Shown: positions 25,870 through 34,948, numbered from the stretch's first letter. The stretch is DNA of 64,000 nucleotides from DATBVX01 sp963695985 (GCA_963695985.1 CAVOIC010000001.1:1-64000); one strand, 5' to 3'. The notes: generated by a model from the sequence alone, not told the origin. Numbers and translations: made by a program.

Positions 25870-27161
25870 GACTTCATCTCCCCGAGGGCAGTGACTAGCC
25901 GATCGATGTCGGCTTGCGTCGTATAGAGGTAGCACGAGGCGCGCGCGGCCGACTGCACGCCGAAGTGCTTGAGCAGTGGCAGCGCAGCCAGGTCGCCGGC
26001 GCGAATAGCGATGTCCTGCGCGTCGAGCCGGCGCTGCACATCTTCCGCAGTGAGACCGGTCATCTCGAATGAGAAGACCGGTATGCGTTGTTCTGGCACC
26101 TGTGGCCCCAGCAGGCGTAGGCGGGGAACCTCACGCAGTCTGTGCAGCGCGTATTCCGTCAGTGCCCTTTCATGAGCGGCGATGGCATCGCGTCCCAGTG
26201 AGTCGATGAACCCGATGGCGGCCGCCAGGCCGATCGGACCGGGAGCGTAGGGCGTGCCGGCGCCGAACTTGTACGCCGCGTGCTCGATCTCGCCCGAATC
26301 GCGATCGACTGCATGTGCCATGTTGGAGCCGGCCTGGTAGGGCGGCATCGCCTCAAGCAGCTCGCGGCGCGCCCAGAGTACGCCGACGCCCATCGGGCCC
26401 AGCATCTTGTGGCTGGAGAAGGCCAGGAAATCACAGCCCAGCGCGCGGACGTCGAGCGCGATATGAGGCGCTGACTGAGCCGCATCGATCAGGGTTAGGG
26501 TCCCCGCGCGGCGCGCACGCGAGCAGATTTCAGCCGCAGGGTTGACGTAGCCGGCGACATTAGACACATGGCTGAACGCGAGAAGTCGCGGGCGTGCGTC
26601 GAGCTTGCGCTCGAGATCGGCGAGGTCCACGCGTCCCGCATCGTCGACCGCGACCAGATCCACGCGGGCGCCCGCGCGATCGGCGGCCAGCCGCCACGGC
26701 AGCAAGTTGGAGGCGTGCTCGGCGACGGTCAGCAGCACCCGGTCGCCGGGCCGAAGGCCTGTCGGGCCCCAGGCAGCCGCCACCAGATTGATGCCTTCAG
26801 TGGTGCCGCGGACCCAGACTATCTCCTCGGCGCTCGACGCGTTGAGCCACGTCGCCACGACCTGACGCGCGCCCTCGTAGTGCTCGTAGGCGATACGCGC
26901 CGAGCGGTGCTGTGTCTTGCCGGGATTGGCATTGTCGCGCGCATAGAATTGCGTCAGCGCGGCGATTACGGCTGCAGGCTTTTGGGTCGTTGCAGCACTG
27001 TCGAGATAGGCGCGTGAGGAGCCTGTCAGTGCAGGGAAAGACCGGCGCCAAAGCTCGGCAGGATCGCCAGTGAGGTCGCGGCTCTCAGCTGTCTCGCCGG
27101 TTGAAGCACTGCCAGCCACCAGAATGCCGCCGATCAGGCGGGCGAGATCTCTGCGTGTCAT
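25866..27161 (-). CDS. Tat-exported class V aminotransferase / cysteine-desulfurase-like PLP enzyme
   Basis: A 431-residue PLP enzyme of the SufS/isopenicillin-epimerase class. The N-terminus MTRRDLARLIGGILVAG is twin-arginine-like, so the enzyme is probably exported folded. The PLP Lys lies in FLAFSSHKMLGPMGVG. Other motifs are AYLDSAATTQKPAAV, VWVRGTTEGINLVA and LTVAEHASNLLPW. AGGAGG eight bases upstream fixes ATG 27161. It is co-translated with the M28 peptidase. The role is uncertain; desulfurase, racemase or lyase chemistry outside the cytoplasm are all possible. Confidence 0.85.
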   Translation of the reverse strand: MTRRDLARLIGGILVAGSASTGETAESRDLTGDPAELWRRSFPALTGSSRAYLDSAATTQKPAAVIAALTQFYARDNANPGKTQHRSARIAYEHYEGARQVVATWLNASSAEEIVWVRGTTEGINLVAAAWGPTGLRPGDRVLLTVAEHASNLLPWRLAADRAGARVDLVAVDDAGRVDLADLERKLDARPRLLAFSHVSNVAGYVNPAAEICSRARRAGTLTLIDAAQSAPHIALDVRALGCDFLAFSSHKMLGPMGVGVLWARRELLEAMPPYQAGSNMAHAVDRDSGEIEHAAYKFGAGTPYAPGPIGLAAAIGFIDSLGRDAIAAHERALTEYALHRLREVPRLRLLGPQVPEQRIPVFSFEMTGLTAEDVQRRLDAQDIAIRAGDLAALPLLKHFGVQSAARASCYLYTTQADIDRLVTALGEMKS

Positions 27162-27198
27162 GACGGGCACCTCCTGGCGGGCTTGACATTCAGCTTGT

Positions 27199-27251
27199 TA
27201 GGCATTGATATAAGCATATCGTATTATAGAAATAATGATACATATGTATCA
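27199..27251 (+). promoter_or_regulatory. Probable chrB promoter with two palindromic operators
   Basis: A candidate -35 TAGGCA (27199-27204) and -10 TATTAT (27222-27227) are 17 bases apart. The inverted repeat GATAT-AAGC-ATATC (27207-27220) sits in the spacer. The perfect 16-bp palindrome TGATACATATGTATCA (27236-27251) sits just downstream. ChrB proteins are chromate-responsive regulators, so autoregulation fits. Confidence 0.55.
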
Positions 27252-27263
27252 CAACACAAGCGA

Positions 27264-28250
27264 ATGACAGAGCGCGTGACTACGGCGGCTGACGAGCGGA
27301 CCTGGTGTCTGTTTGCATTCAATCTCCCGGCACAGCCCGCATACGCGCGCGTGAAGATCTGGCGACGCCTGCAGGACGTAGGCGCGGCTTCGTTCAAGAA
27401 CGCGTTCTACCTCCTGCCTGCCGGCGAGGGGGCCCTGGAAGACTTCGAGTGGATTCTGCGCGACGTGCGCCAGGCGGGTGGCGACGGCGTGATCTTCACA
27501 GCGACTGCCGTGCAGGGAATGTCGAACGACGAACTCGTGGCCCTGTTCGACGCGGCGCGCACTGAGCAGTATCGCGAGCTCGCCGAGGCGATTGCCCAGT
27601 TCAACTCGCAGTTCGAGCGCAAGCGTGCACGGCCAACGCAAGGGGAAGCCGCAGCCGCGTTGGCTCGCTTTCGCGACCGCCTCATGGCTATCGAGGCTAT
27701 CGACTTCTTCCAGGCCGACGGGCGCGAGCAGGTGCACGCACTGTTGCGGGGTCTCGAGCCCCATGCTGCGCCGCCGGCGCGGATAAAGGAGGTATCGGGC
27801 ATGAACGTCGAAGACCTGGAGCATCTGCGAGGACGGACGTGGGTCACGCGCGCCAACGTACATGTCGACCGCATGGCGAGCGCTTGGCTGATCAGGCGCT
27901 GGATCGATCCCGAGGCCAGGTTCAAGTTCGTCACCGACCGGCACTACCGCGCAGGCAGCAACGAGTTGCGGTTCGATATGTACGAGGCGGAATTCACCCA
28001 CGAGGGAGATCGCTGCACGTTCGAGGTCCTGGCCGCCCGGCTGGGTCGCGACGATCGGGCCCTCGCTGCCATCGGCGAGATCGTTCACGACCTCGACCTC
28101 AAGGACCAGAAGTACGGGCGCGAGGAGGCTGCGGGAGTCCAGCAGCTGCTCGCAGGCATCGTGGCCCGCTGTGCGCAGGACGAGGAGCGGCTTGAGCGCG
28201 CGTACGTGTTATTCGATGATCTGTACGGCTCGTTCAACCGGGAGCGCTAG
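27264..28250 (+). CDS. chrB: ChrB-family chromate resistance/regulatory protein
   Basis: A 328-residue two-domain ChrB protein. The N-terminal half (KIWRRLQDVGAASFKNAFYL, EDFEWILRDV) and the C-terminal domain (TWVTRANVHVDRMASAWLIRR, FEVLAARLGRDD, IVHDLDLKDQKY) match the family. ChrB is known as a chromate-sensing regulator beside the ChrA exporter. No chrA is present here; a LysE-type exporter follows two bases downstream. ATG 27264 is chosen to begin the family homology, although its ribosome site is weak. Confidence 0.87.
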   Translation: MTERVTTAADERTWCLFAFNLPAQPAYARVKIWRRLQDVGAASFKNAFYLLPAGEGALEDFEWILRDVRQAGGDGVIFTATAVQGMSNDELVALFDAARTEQYRELAEAIAQFNSQFERKRARPTQGEAAAALARFRDRLMAIEAIDFFQADGREQVHALLRGLEPHAAPPARIKEVSGMNVEDLEHLRGRTWVTRANVHVDRMASAWLIRRWIDPEARFKFVTDRHYRAGSNELRFDMYEAEFTHEGDRCTFEVLAARLGRDDRALAAIGEIVHDLDLKDQKYGREEAAGVQQLLAGIVARCAQDEERLERAYVLFDDLYGSFNRER

Positions 28251-28252
28251 GC

Positions 28253-28879
28253 GTGTTCGATACGGCTCAACTGTTGCTGTTCATGGCGGCCACCCTCGCG
28301 CTCAATCTCGCGCCGGGACCGGATGTGCTCTACGTCCTGGCCAACAGCGCGCGCCATGGTGTTCGCGGTGGCATATTTGCCGCGCTTGGAATCTCGGGCG
28401 GGATCGTCTTTCACACCTGCATCGCCGCGTTCGGAGTCGCGGCGCTGCTGCTCGCGCACCGCTGGGCGTTCGACGCGCTGCGGATCGGTGGGGCGCTTTA
28501 TCTGATCTGGCTTGGCATCGCGGCGTGGCGGGACGCGCGAGTGCCGGAGTCGGCGGTCGTGGACCCGGACCTGAGCCAGGTCTTTCGTCGCGGGCTCCTC
28601 ACCAACGTGCTCAATCCCAAGGTCGCGCTGTTCTTTCTCGCCTTCCTGCCGCAATTCGCCGATCCGGCACGAGGCAGCGTTACCACGCAGGTGCTCGTAC
28701 TAGGCGCGCTTTTCATCCTGTCCGGGACGCTGGTGAATCTGCTCTATGCCTGGGCCGGAGGAGCCCTGAGCAATGCGCTGCGGCGCGACCTTCGCTGGCA
28801 GCGCCGGCTGACCCGCATCTCGGGCAGCATTCTCCTGGTCCTTGGCGGTCGATTGTTGCTGTCGCCGCGCGTGGGCTGA
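28253..28879 (+). CDS. LysE/RhtB-family exporter
   Basis: A 208-residue inner-membrane exporter with about six transmembrane helices and the signature NLAPGPDVLYVLANSARHG near the N-terminus, followed by RRGLLTNVLNPKVALFFLAFLPQF in parts. Family members export amino acids or related small molecules. It starts with GTG two bases after chrB, so the two form one transcript, replacing the usual ChrA partner. The substrate is unknown. Confidence 0.9.
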   Translation: MFDTAQLLLFMAATLALNLAPGPDVLYVLANSARHGVRGGIFAALGISGGIVFHTCIAAFGVAALLLAHRWAFDALRIGGALYLIWLGIAAWRDARVPESAVVDPDLSQVFRRGLLTNVLNPKVALFFLAFLPQFADPARGSVTTQVLVLGALFILSGTLVNLLYAWAGGALSNALRRDLRWQRRLTRISGSILLVLGGRLLLSPRVG

Positions 28880-28883
28880 GCGG

Positions 28884-29723
28884 CTAGCGCCACTCGTTCC
28901 CGCCCTGGTCTTCGACCTGGGCGAACGCGTCGCGACGCGACAGTCCGTTGAAGGTGGAATCGCGCACGAACATCCTGGCGCCGATCGCCGCCTCGAACGA
29001 GCCCGACGCGCCCTGGATATAGCTGTTGGCGATGTGCACGGTGGCGTCCTGCACCACGACGCCCGTGCCGGAAGCGACGATGCGACTGTTGGTCAGGTAC
29101 AGCTCACAGCCGGCGCGCGCAGTAACGGCATCGCCGTCGACGTAGATCTTGCGATTGTCGAGGTGAACCATGCGCGGACCTTCGCAGATGATCGGTTCAG
29201 CCTTGCGCAGTTCGGGCTCCGCGCCCGCTGCAGACGTGGCAGCACCACCGGATGAGACGATGCTGATACCGGGGCCGCTGACTTTGACCTGGCCATCGGC
29301 CCGCTCGATCGTGTAGTCCTTCGCTTCAGTGGCGGATGCTGCCTTCGCGGGTCCGGCAGGTTCCGCGGGCCGAGCGTCGGCCTGCGGTTCCTCCGTCGCC
29401 TCTGCGGGCGCAGACTCCGCGACACTCGGCGCGACCGTCGCTGCGGGAGCTTCGGATCGCGAGATGGGCGCCGCCAGCAGTGAGATGGGCGCGGCCGCCA
29501 GCTCACTCAATTTCACCGCCTGAATCTGTCCGGTTCGCTTGTCGCGGATCGTGAAGACGCCGGTCTGAATATCGGTGGCGATGACTTCGATGCTCGGATT
29601 GCGTTCGAGTGCGACACGCGCCCACGCAAGCTCGGTGATGCCTGCAGCCGGCTCCTTGGACTGCTGGCATGCTGCCAGGAGCAGCAGCGCCGAGGATGCC
29701 AGCATAAGAGTGTGAGTGCGCAT
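28884..29723 (-). CDS. Lipoprotein of unknown function with beta-helix-like C-terminus
   Basis: A 279-residue lipoprotein: lipobox LLLLAAC with Cys19, start ATG 29723 with GGAG eight bases upstream. The middle (about residues 90-150) is a low-complexity Ala/Pro/Glu linker. The C-terminal 90 residues have short repeated turns (RKIYVDGDAVTA, CELYLTNSRIVASGTGVVV, ATVHIANSYIQG, RMFVRDSTFNG), like right-handed parallel beta-helix rungs. No catalytic motif or family is recognised. Confidence 0.7.
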   Translation of the reverse strand: MRTHTLMLASSALLLLAACQQSKEPAAGITELAWARVALERNPSIEVIATDIQTGVFTIRDKRTGQIQAVKLSELAAAPISLLAAPISRSEAPAATVAPSVAESAPAEATEEPQADARPAEPAGPAKAASATEAKDYTIERADGQVKVSGPGISIVSSGGAATSAAGAEPELRKAEPIICEGPRMVHLDNRKIYVDGDAVTARAGCELYLTNSRIVASGTGVVVQDATVHIANSYIQGASGSFEAAIGARMFVRDSTFNGLSRRDAFAQVEDQGGNEWR

Positions 29724-29798
29724 GTGGGTCTCCGCTCGGTTCCGCACCGTGAGGTATCGTCTCCCCACGACGCGCCGGAGTCCATCCCGGCGGCGCGC

Positions 29799-31412
29799 TT
29801 ATCTGCGATCTGAAGCCCCGGAAATGCCAGAAACAGCGCGTTCAGGTACGTTCGCCCGAATTGTGAACGCTGCCGCCATCGCGCTGACGAGAGCCAGCGC
29901 GCCGGCGATTAACATAACCAGTCGAATTGAATCGACGAACGCGCTGGCGATGACCGTGGTCGCGACCTCGCGCTCTTCCGGCTGCAGCTGCGATGGCATC
30001 GTCGGCAGCACGAAACCGCCTCGCGCACTGTCGACCACGGCTCTTACCTCGGGTGTAGCTTGCGCACCCACCAGGTGTCGATCGAGCGACCTATCCAGCG
30101 CACTCAGCGCAACAGTGCCGAGCATCGCGATCATGAGCAGGCTTGCGACCGATGCCACGGCATTGTTGATGCCGGATGCCACACCCGTCTGACGCGCCGG
30201 GACCGCATTGATAACCGTCGTGGTGAGCGGGGCTACTGTGATCGCCATGCCGAGGCCGAGCACCACCATCGGCGCGAGAACAGCCCAGTAGCGGGGGCTC
30301 GCACTCGCGAGAGCGAGCAGCCCGAAGCCGAGCGCGACGATACTGGGCCCGATGATCAGGGGGCCGCGCGCGCCGACGCGGTCGACGAGTCCACCGGACC
30401 AGCGCGACAGTGCCCCCAGAACCAACGTGAAGGGCAGGAACGCCGCACCGGTGGCGGTCGCGGAAAAGCCATGCACCTGGATGAGCAGGAACGGCACGAA
30501 GAAAAACGCACCACCCAAGGCGCCGTACAGCAGCAGGGTCAGGAGGTTGATGCCGCTGAAGGTTGTCGAGCTGAACAGCTCGAGCGGCATCATGGGCCGA
30601 CGGCTGCGCCGTTCTTCGAACACGAACGCGACCAGCAACACGCCGCCGGCGATGATCGAGCCGAGCACGAGCGGATGCCGCCAGCCGAGTGCCGCGGCTT
30701 CGATCAGCCCGTATACCAGTACGCCCAGCCCGGCGAACACCAGCAGGGCGCCACGCCAGTCAAGTCCAGGCGGCGCCTCCGGATCGCTGCTCTCAGGCAG
30801 GCGCCGCAAACCGACCCACAGGGCGACAATCGCGAGCAGCGGGTTGATCAGGAAGATCGCGCGCCAGGACGTATGGTCGATCAGCCAGCCTCCCAGCAGC
30901 GGTCCAATCCCAGCCGCGATCGCCGACGCGCCCGACCAGATGCCGATCGCTGCGCCGCGCTCCTTCTCGTCGAACGCTGCGCCGATGATCGCGAGCGAGC
31001 AGGGAATGAGGAGCGCCGCTCCCACACCTTGAAGGGCGCGCGCCGCAATGAGCGCCTGCGCATTCGGGGCCAGGCCGCAGCCGAGGGAGGCCACCCCAAA
31101 TATCGCGACCCCGATGAGGAACATGCGCCTGCGCCCAGCGAGATCGCCGGCAGCACCGCCGATCAGCAGCAACGCCGACATGCAGAGCGTGTAGGCGTTG
31201 ACGACCCATTGCATCGCCATAAGGGTCGTACCAAGGTCGATCTGGATTCGCGGCAAGGCGACGCTGACGACGGATTCGTCGACAAACGCCATGGTCGAGG
31301 CGAGTACCGATGCCGTCAGCACCCACCTCTTCTGGTGGCGGCCGCAGTCGATCGTACCGCGAGTCGCGGCGATGGCCGCCTCATCGCAGGGGTGCGCTTT
31401 GAAGTTGATCAT
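29799..31412 (-). CDS. MFS multidrug efflux transporter, DHA2 (EmrB/QacA) type
   Basis: A 537-residue proton-driven drug exporter with about 14 hydrophobic helices. Family motifs are visible: FVDESVVSVALPRIQ in helix 1 (motif D1), GDLAGRRRMFLIG (motif A), and AAGIGPLLGGWLID (motif C of 14-helix antiporters). ATG 31412 starts the homology, with GGAG about 11 bases upstream. It is divergent from hsp20. No adaptor or regulator gene is linked. Confidence 0.93.
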   Translation of the reverse strand: MINFKAHPCDEAAIAATRGTIDCGRHQKRWVLTASVLASTMAFVDESVVSVALPRIQIDLGTTLMAMQWVVNAYTLCMSALLLIGGAAGDLAGRRRMFLIGVAIFGVASLGCGLAPNAQALIAARALQGVGAALLIPCSLAIIGAAFDEKERGAAIGIWSGASAIAAGIGPLLGGWLIDHTSWRAIFLINPLLAIVALWVGLRRLPESSDPEAPPGLDWRGALLVFAGLGVLVYGLIEAAALGWRHPLVLGSIIAGGVLLVAFVFEERRSRRPMMPLELFSSTTFSGINLLTLLLYGALGGAFFFVPFLLIQVHGFSATATGAAFLPFTLVLGALSRWSGGLVDRVGARGPLIIGPSIVALGFGLLALASASPRYWAVLAPMVVLGLGMAITVAPLTTTVINAVPARQTGVASGINNAVASVASLLMIAMLGTVALSALDRSLDRHLVGAQATPEVRAVVDSARGGFVLPTMPSQLQPEEREVATTVIASAFVDSIRLVMLIAGALALVSAMAAAFTIRANVPERAVSGISGASDRR

Positions 31413-31504
31413 GCGGCGGCTGCTCCGACGGGGGGAGTATCCCCTTGATGTCCGTAGATCTGCCACAAGATTCGCGCTCACGAACCCCTGCGACCCGAGG
31501 CGAC

Positions 31505-31909
31505 ATGACAAACCGCGACCCCCGCTCCTGGATGTGGGCCGAGGCGCTCGATCTGCTGGAACGGGCCGATAGCCTGCAGCGGCAGTTCTATCGCGCCGTG
31601 GGCCGACCCGGAATGCAGCTGCACTGGGAGCCGCCCGTCGATGTCATCGAGACCGCGGCTGAAATCATCATCCTGCTGGCACTCCCCGGAGTCCCTGCGG
31701 AGCGAATCGAGCTGCACCTCGAAGGAGCCGCGATCCTGGTGCGGGCTGAACGCCATTCGAGCGCCAGCGGGCGTAACGCGCGCATTTGCCGCCTGGAAAT
31801 TCCCTACGGGTGCTTCGAACGCCGCGTTGCATTGCCGCAGGGGCGCTACGAGCTCATCGAGCAGTCGTGCGCAGACGGCATCCTGCAGCTGCGCCTGGGC
31901 AAGCAATGA
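31505..31909 (+). CDS. Hsp20/alpha-crystallin small heat-shock protein
   Basis: A 134-residue small heat-shock protein. The alpha-crystallin domain runs from about residue 40 (WEPPVDVIETAAEIIILLAL) through LPGVPAERIELHLEGAAILV to the ICRLEIPYGCFERRVALP strand pair. The C-terminal IxI motif is not evident. It is 16 bases upstream of lon, suggesting a holdase coupled to a protease in one transcript. GAGG lies just upstream of the ATG. No sigma-32 promoter could be assigned. Confidence 0.87.
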   Translation: MTNRDPRSWMWAEALDLLERADSLQRQFYRAVGRPGMQLHWEPPVDVIETAAEIIILLALPGVPAERIELHLEGAAILVRAERHSSASGRNARICRLEIPYGCFERRVALPQGRYELIEQSCADGILQLRLGKQ

Positions 31910-31925
31910 GAGAGACAGACCGCAT

Positions 31926-34310
31926 ATGAGCGACAACCAGTCACCTGCCACTGCAACGCCGACGTCCACAGTCTCGGATGACATGCTCGTCATTCTCCCG
32001 GTGCGCAACGTCGTGCTGTTTCCGGGTACCGTGCTGCCGATCGGCATGAACCGCGAAGGCTCGATCGCCGCGGCCCAGGAGGCCGTGCGCGCGGAGCGCA
32101 AGATCGGAGTGCTTCTGCAGCGCGACTCCGGCAAGGACGAAGTGACGGGCGAGGATCTGCACCGCATCGGCACGGTTGCGTCTGTGCTGCGCTACGTCAC
32201 CGCAGGCGATGGCGCGCATCACCTGGTGCTGCAGGGCGAGCGGCGCTTTCGCGCGCTCGATTTTCAGCCCGGCCTGCCGTATCTGATGGCACGTGTGGAG
32301 TTTCTCGACGAGAAGTCCCCATCGTCGAGCGAAGTTGAAGCCCTCGCGCTCAACCTGAAGCGCCTGGCGGTGGAGGCGATCGGGCTGCTGCCGCGCGCGC
32401 CCGCTGAGCTGGCCAACGCGGTGCAGGGCATCGAGTCTCCGGCCGCGCTCGTGGACCTGGTAGCGAGCTTCCTGGATGTGAAAGTGACGGAGCGACAGCA
32501 GTTGCTCGAGACGCTGGACCTCAAGACGCGCCTCGATCGGGTCACGGAACTGGTTTCGCATCGGATCGAGGTGCTGAAGTTGCAGCGCCAGATCGAGGAA
32601 CAGACCCGCGGCGCGATCGACGAGCGCCAGCGCGAGATCCTGTTGCGCGAGCAGATGAAGCAGATCCAGAAGGAACTGGGCGAGGACGCGGGCCTTTCGG
32701 AAGAGATGCGCGAGATCGGCGCGGCAATCGAGAAGGCGGGTATGCCGGCGGAAGCGCTGGAGCAGGCGCAGCAGGCGCTCAAGCGCCTGGAGCGCATGCC
32801 TGACACCGGCCCCGAATACTCGATGCTCCGGGCCTGGCTCGACTGGATGATCCAGCTGCCATGGTCGAAGCTCGATGAGGAAGCGATCGACATCGCGAAC
32901 GCACGTCGTGTCCTCGACGAGGACCACTACGGCCTCGACAAGATCAAGAAGCGCATCCTCGAGTTCCTCGCCGTGCGCAAGCTCAATCCACAGGGTCGCA
33001 GCCCGATCCTGTGCTTCGTGGGTCCACCCGGCGTGGGCAAGACGTCGCTGGGGCAAAGCATCGCACGCGCGCTGGGGCTGAAGTTCGTGCGCACGAGCCT
33101 GGGTGGCGTGCACGATGAGGCTGAGATTCGCGGTCACCGGCGCACCTACGTCGGCGCACTTCCCGGCAACATCATCCAGGCACTGCGCAAGGCGGGTACA
33201 CGCAATCCCGTCCTGATGCTCGATGAGATCGACAAGCTGGGGGCCGGCATTCACGGCGATCCGTCGTCGGCGCTGCTCGAAGTGCTCGACCCGGAGCAGA
33301 ACAACACTTTTCGCGATAACTATCTCGGTGTGCCGTTCGATCTGTCCCGCGTGCTGTTCATCGCCACGGCTAACGTGCTCGATACGATCCCCGGGCCGCT
33401 GCGCGATCGCATGGAGCTCATCGAACTGACCGGCTACACCGAGGAGGAAAAAGTCGAGATCGCCAAGCGCTATCTCGTGCGGCGTCAGCTCGAGGCCAAC
33501 GGCCTCAAGGCCGAACAGGCCTCGATCACGGACGAGGCGCTGCGCCACATTGCGCGCGACTACACGCGCGAGGCCGGCTGTCGCAGCCTCGAGCGCACCA
33601 TCGGTGCGGTACTGCGCAATGTCGCGGTTCGCATCGCCGAAGGAACGCTCGTGCAGCGCACGGTCGAGCCGGATGAGTTGGACGCGATTCTCGGCGCACC
33701 GCGCTTCGAGAGCGAAACCGCCATGCGCACGAGCGTGCCGGGTGTCGCCACCGGGCTCGCCTGGACGCCGGTTGGCGGCGACATCCTGTTCGTGGAATCA
33801 ACGCGCATTCCCGGGAGCGGGCGCCTGATCCTGACCGGCCAGCTCGGCGACGTCATGCGTGAGAGCGCGCAGGCGGCGCTGTCGCTGGTGAAATCGCGCA
33901 CCGATTCGCTGGGTATCGATCCGCAGCTATATAAGAAGAGTGACCTGCATATTCACGTGCCGGCGGGGGCAATCCCCAAGGACGGCCCCAGCGCGGGCGT
34001 CGCGATGTTCACCTCGCTGGTATCGCTGCTCACCAGCAAGACCGTGGCCAGCGATGTCGCGATGACCGGCGAGATCAGCCTGCGCGGACTCGTGCTGCCG
34101 GTCGGCGGAATCAAGGAGAAAGTGATCGCCGCACATCGCGCCGGGATCCGTACCGTGCTGCTGCCGGCGCGCAACCGCCGCGATTTCGAAGATGTGCCCG
34201 AAAGCGTTCGCAAGGAAGTCCGCTTCGTCTTCTGCGACCGGGTGGACGATGCGCTGCGCGCCGCGCTCGGCATCACGACGCCCGTTGCGGAGTTGCGGCC
34301 AGCGGTCTGA
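31926..34310 (+). CDS. lon: ATP-dependent protease Lon
   Basis: A 794-residue LonA protease: N-terminal substrate domain (ILPVRNVVLFPGTVLPIG), coiled linker, AAA+ domain with Walker A GPPGVGKTS (about residue 366) and Walker B VLMLDEIDKLG. The C-terminal serine protease domain has the Ser in PKDGPSAG (about residue 689) and Lys in GGIKEKV (about 731). It degrades misfolded and regulatory proteins. It follows hsp20 directly and ends before a strong hairpin. Confidence 0.97.
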   Translation: MSDNQSPATATPTSTVSDDMLVILPVRNVVLFPGTVLPIGMNREGSIAAAQEAVRAERKIGVLLQRDSGKDEVTGEDLHRIGTVASVLRYVTAGDGAHHLVLQGERRFRALDFQPGLPYLMARVEFLDEKSPSSSEVEALALNLKRLAVEAIGLLPRAPAELANAVQGIESPAALVDLVASFLDVKVTERQQLLETLDLKTRLDRVTELVSHRIEVLKLQRQIEEQTRGAIDERQREILLREQMKQIQKELGEDAGLSEEMREIGAAIEKAGMPAEALEQAQQALKRLERMPDTGPEYSMLRAWLDWMIQLPWSKLDEEAIDIANARRVLDEDHYGLDKIKKRILEFLAVRKLNPQGRSPILCFVGPPGVGKTSLGQSIARALGLKFVRTSLGGVHDEAEIRGHRRTYVGALPGNIIQALRKAGTRNPVLMLDEIDKLGAGIHGDPSSALLEVLDPEQNNTFRDNYLGVPFDLSRVLFIATANVLDTIPGPLRDRMELIELTGYTEEEKVEIAKRYLVRRQLEANGLKAEQASITDEALRHIARDYTREAGCRSLERTIGAVLRNVAVRIAEGTLVQRTVEPDELDAILGAPRFESETAMRTSVPGVATGLAWTPVGGDILFVESTRIPGSGRLILTGQLGDVMRESAQAALSLVKSRTDSLGIDPQLYKKSDLHIHVPAGAIPKDGPSAGVAMFTSLVSLLTSKTVASDVAMTGEISLRGLVLPVGGIKEKVIAAHRAGIRTVLLPARNRRDFEDVPESVRKEVRFVFCDRVDDALRAALGITTPVAELRPAV

Positions 34311-34342
34311 CGACGCGGCGCCCCGAGGCAATCTCGCGACCA

Positions 34343-34371
34343 AGGTGCGGCGCCGTGCAGGCGCCGCACCT
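34343..34371. terminator. Bidirectional hairpin terminator between lon and gfa
   Basis: AGGTGCGGCGCC (34343-34354) pairs perfectly with GGCGCCGCACCT (34360-34371) around a GTGCA loop, a 12-bp GC-rich stem. It lies exactly between the convergent stops of lon and gfa. There is no clear U-tract, so it may act as a barrier or in both directions. Confidence 0.75.
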
Positions 34372-34378
34372 GAGAGTG

Positions 34379-34948
34379 TCAGGCGAGTACGCCTTTTGCC
34401 TTTGCCGTATGAGTCGCGATCGCGTCCATCAGCGGGGGCGATAGGCAGTCGTACGGCTCGAGCTTCAGCTCCTTGAGACGCGCCCGCACTGCGCCCATCG
34501 TCTCCGGCTTGGCACCGGATTCGATGATCGACGATACGAAGGCGGCGAATTCCGGCGCCGCCCAGCCCTTGTCCTTCGACAACTCGACGTGAACGAAGTC
34601 CAGGCCGTAGAACGGGTGCGACTTGTTCTCGATGCGGCCGTACATGTGCACGCCGCAGCCGGTGCAGGCATGGCGTTGAATCGTGGCGCTGGGGTCGACC
34701 ACCTTGAGCTTTTGCCCGTTACTGGTCACGGTCACGTTGTCGCGGCCCACCACCGCGACCACTGAGAACAGGGCACCCTGCGGCTTCCAGCACTTGGTAC
34801 AGCCACACGCGTGGTTATGAGCCACGTTGCCCTTGATGCTGACGGTGACCGGATTCTGTGCGCACTTGCACGTCAGGGTTCCACCCTTGAAGTCCTTTGA
34901 TCCAGGCTTTACGCCGCCGTCGACGGCGGGATGAATTGAGATCGCCAT
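34379..34948 (-). CDS. gfa: S-(hydroxymethyl)glutathione synthase (glutathione-dependent formaldehyde-activating enzyme)
   Basis: A 189-residue Gfa-family protein binding two zinc ions: LTCKCAQNPV, AHNHACGCTKCWKPQGALFS in parts, and RHACTGCGVHMYGRI. It condenses formaldehyde with glutathione for oxidation by FrmA-type dehydrogenase. AGAGGGGC precedes ATG 34948. It is divergent from ligAB; since O-demethylation of methoxylated lignin aromatics releases formaldehyde, the pairing is logical. Length and cysteine spacing are normal. Confidence 0.92.
   Translation of the reverse strand: MAISIHPAVDGGVKPGSKDFKGGTLTCKCAQNPVTVSIKGNVAHNHACGCTKCWKPQGALFSVVAVVGRDNVTVTSNGQKLKVVDPSATIQRHACTGCGVHMYGRIENKSHPFYGLDFVHVELSKDKGWAAPEFAAFVSSIIESGAKPETMGAVRARLKELKLEPYDCLSPPLMDAIATHTAKAKGVLA

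Noticed and set aside
23588..27161. Reading the CmcJ-like and epimerase-class genes as a beta-lactam pathway
   Set aside because: Both families are broad, no NRPS, isopenicillin synthase or expandase is present, and the neighbouring peptidase and regulators do not fit.
30060..31448. A 462-codon plus-strand frame opposite the MFS pump
   Set aside because: Gln/Arg/Glu-rich translation with no domain; shadow of the transporter.
31941..33548. A 535-codon minus-strand frame opposite lon
   Set aside because: Shadow of a highly conserved gene; no motif or ribosome site.
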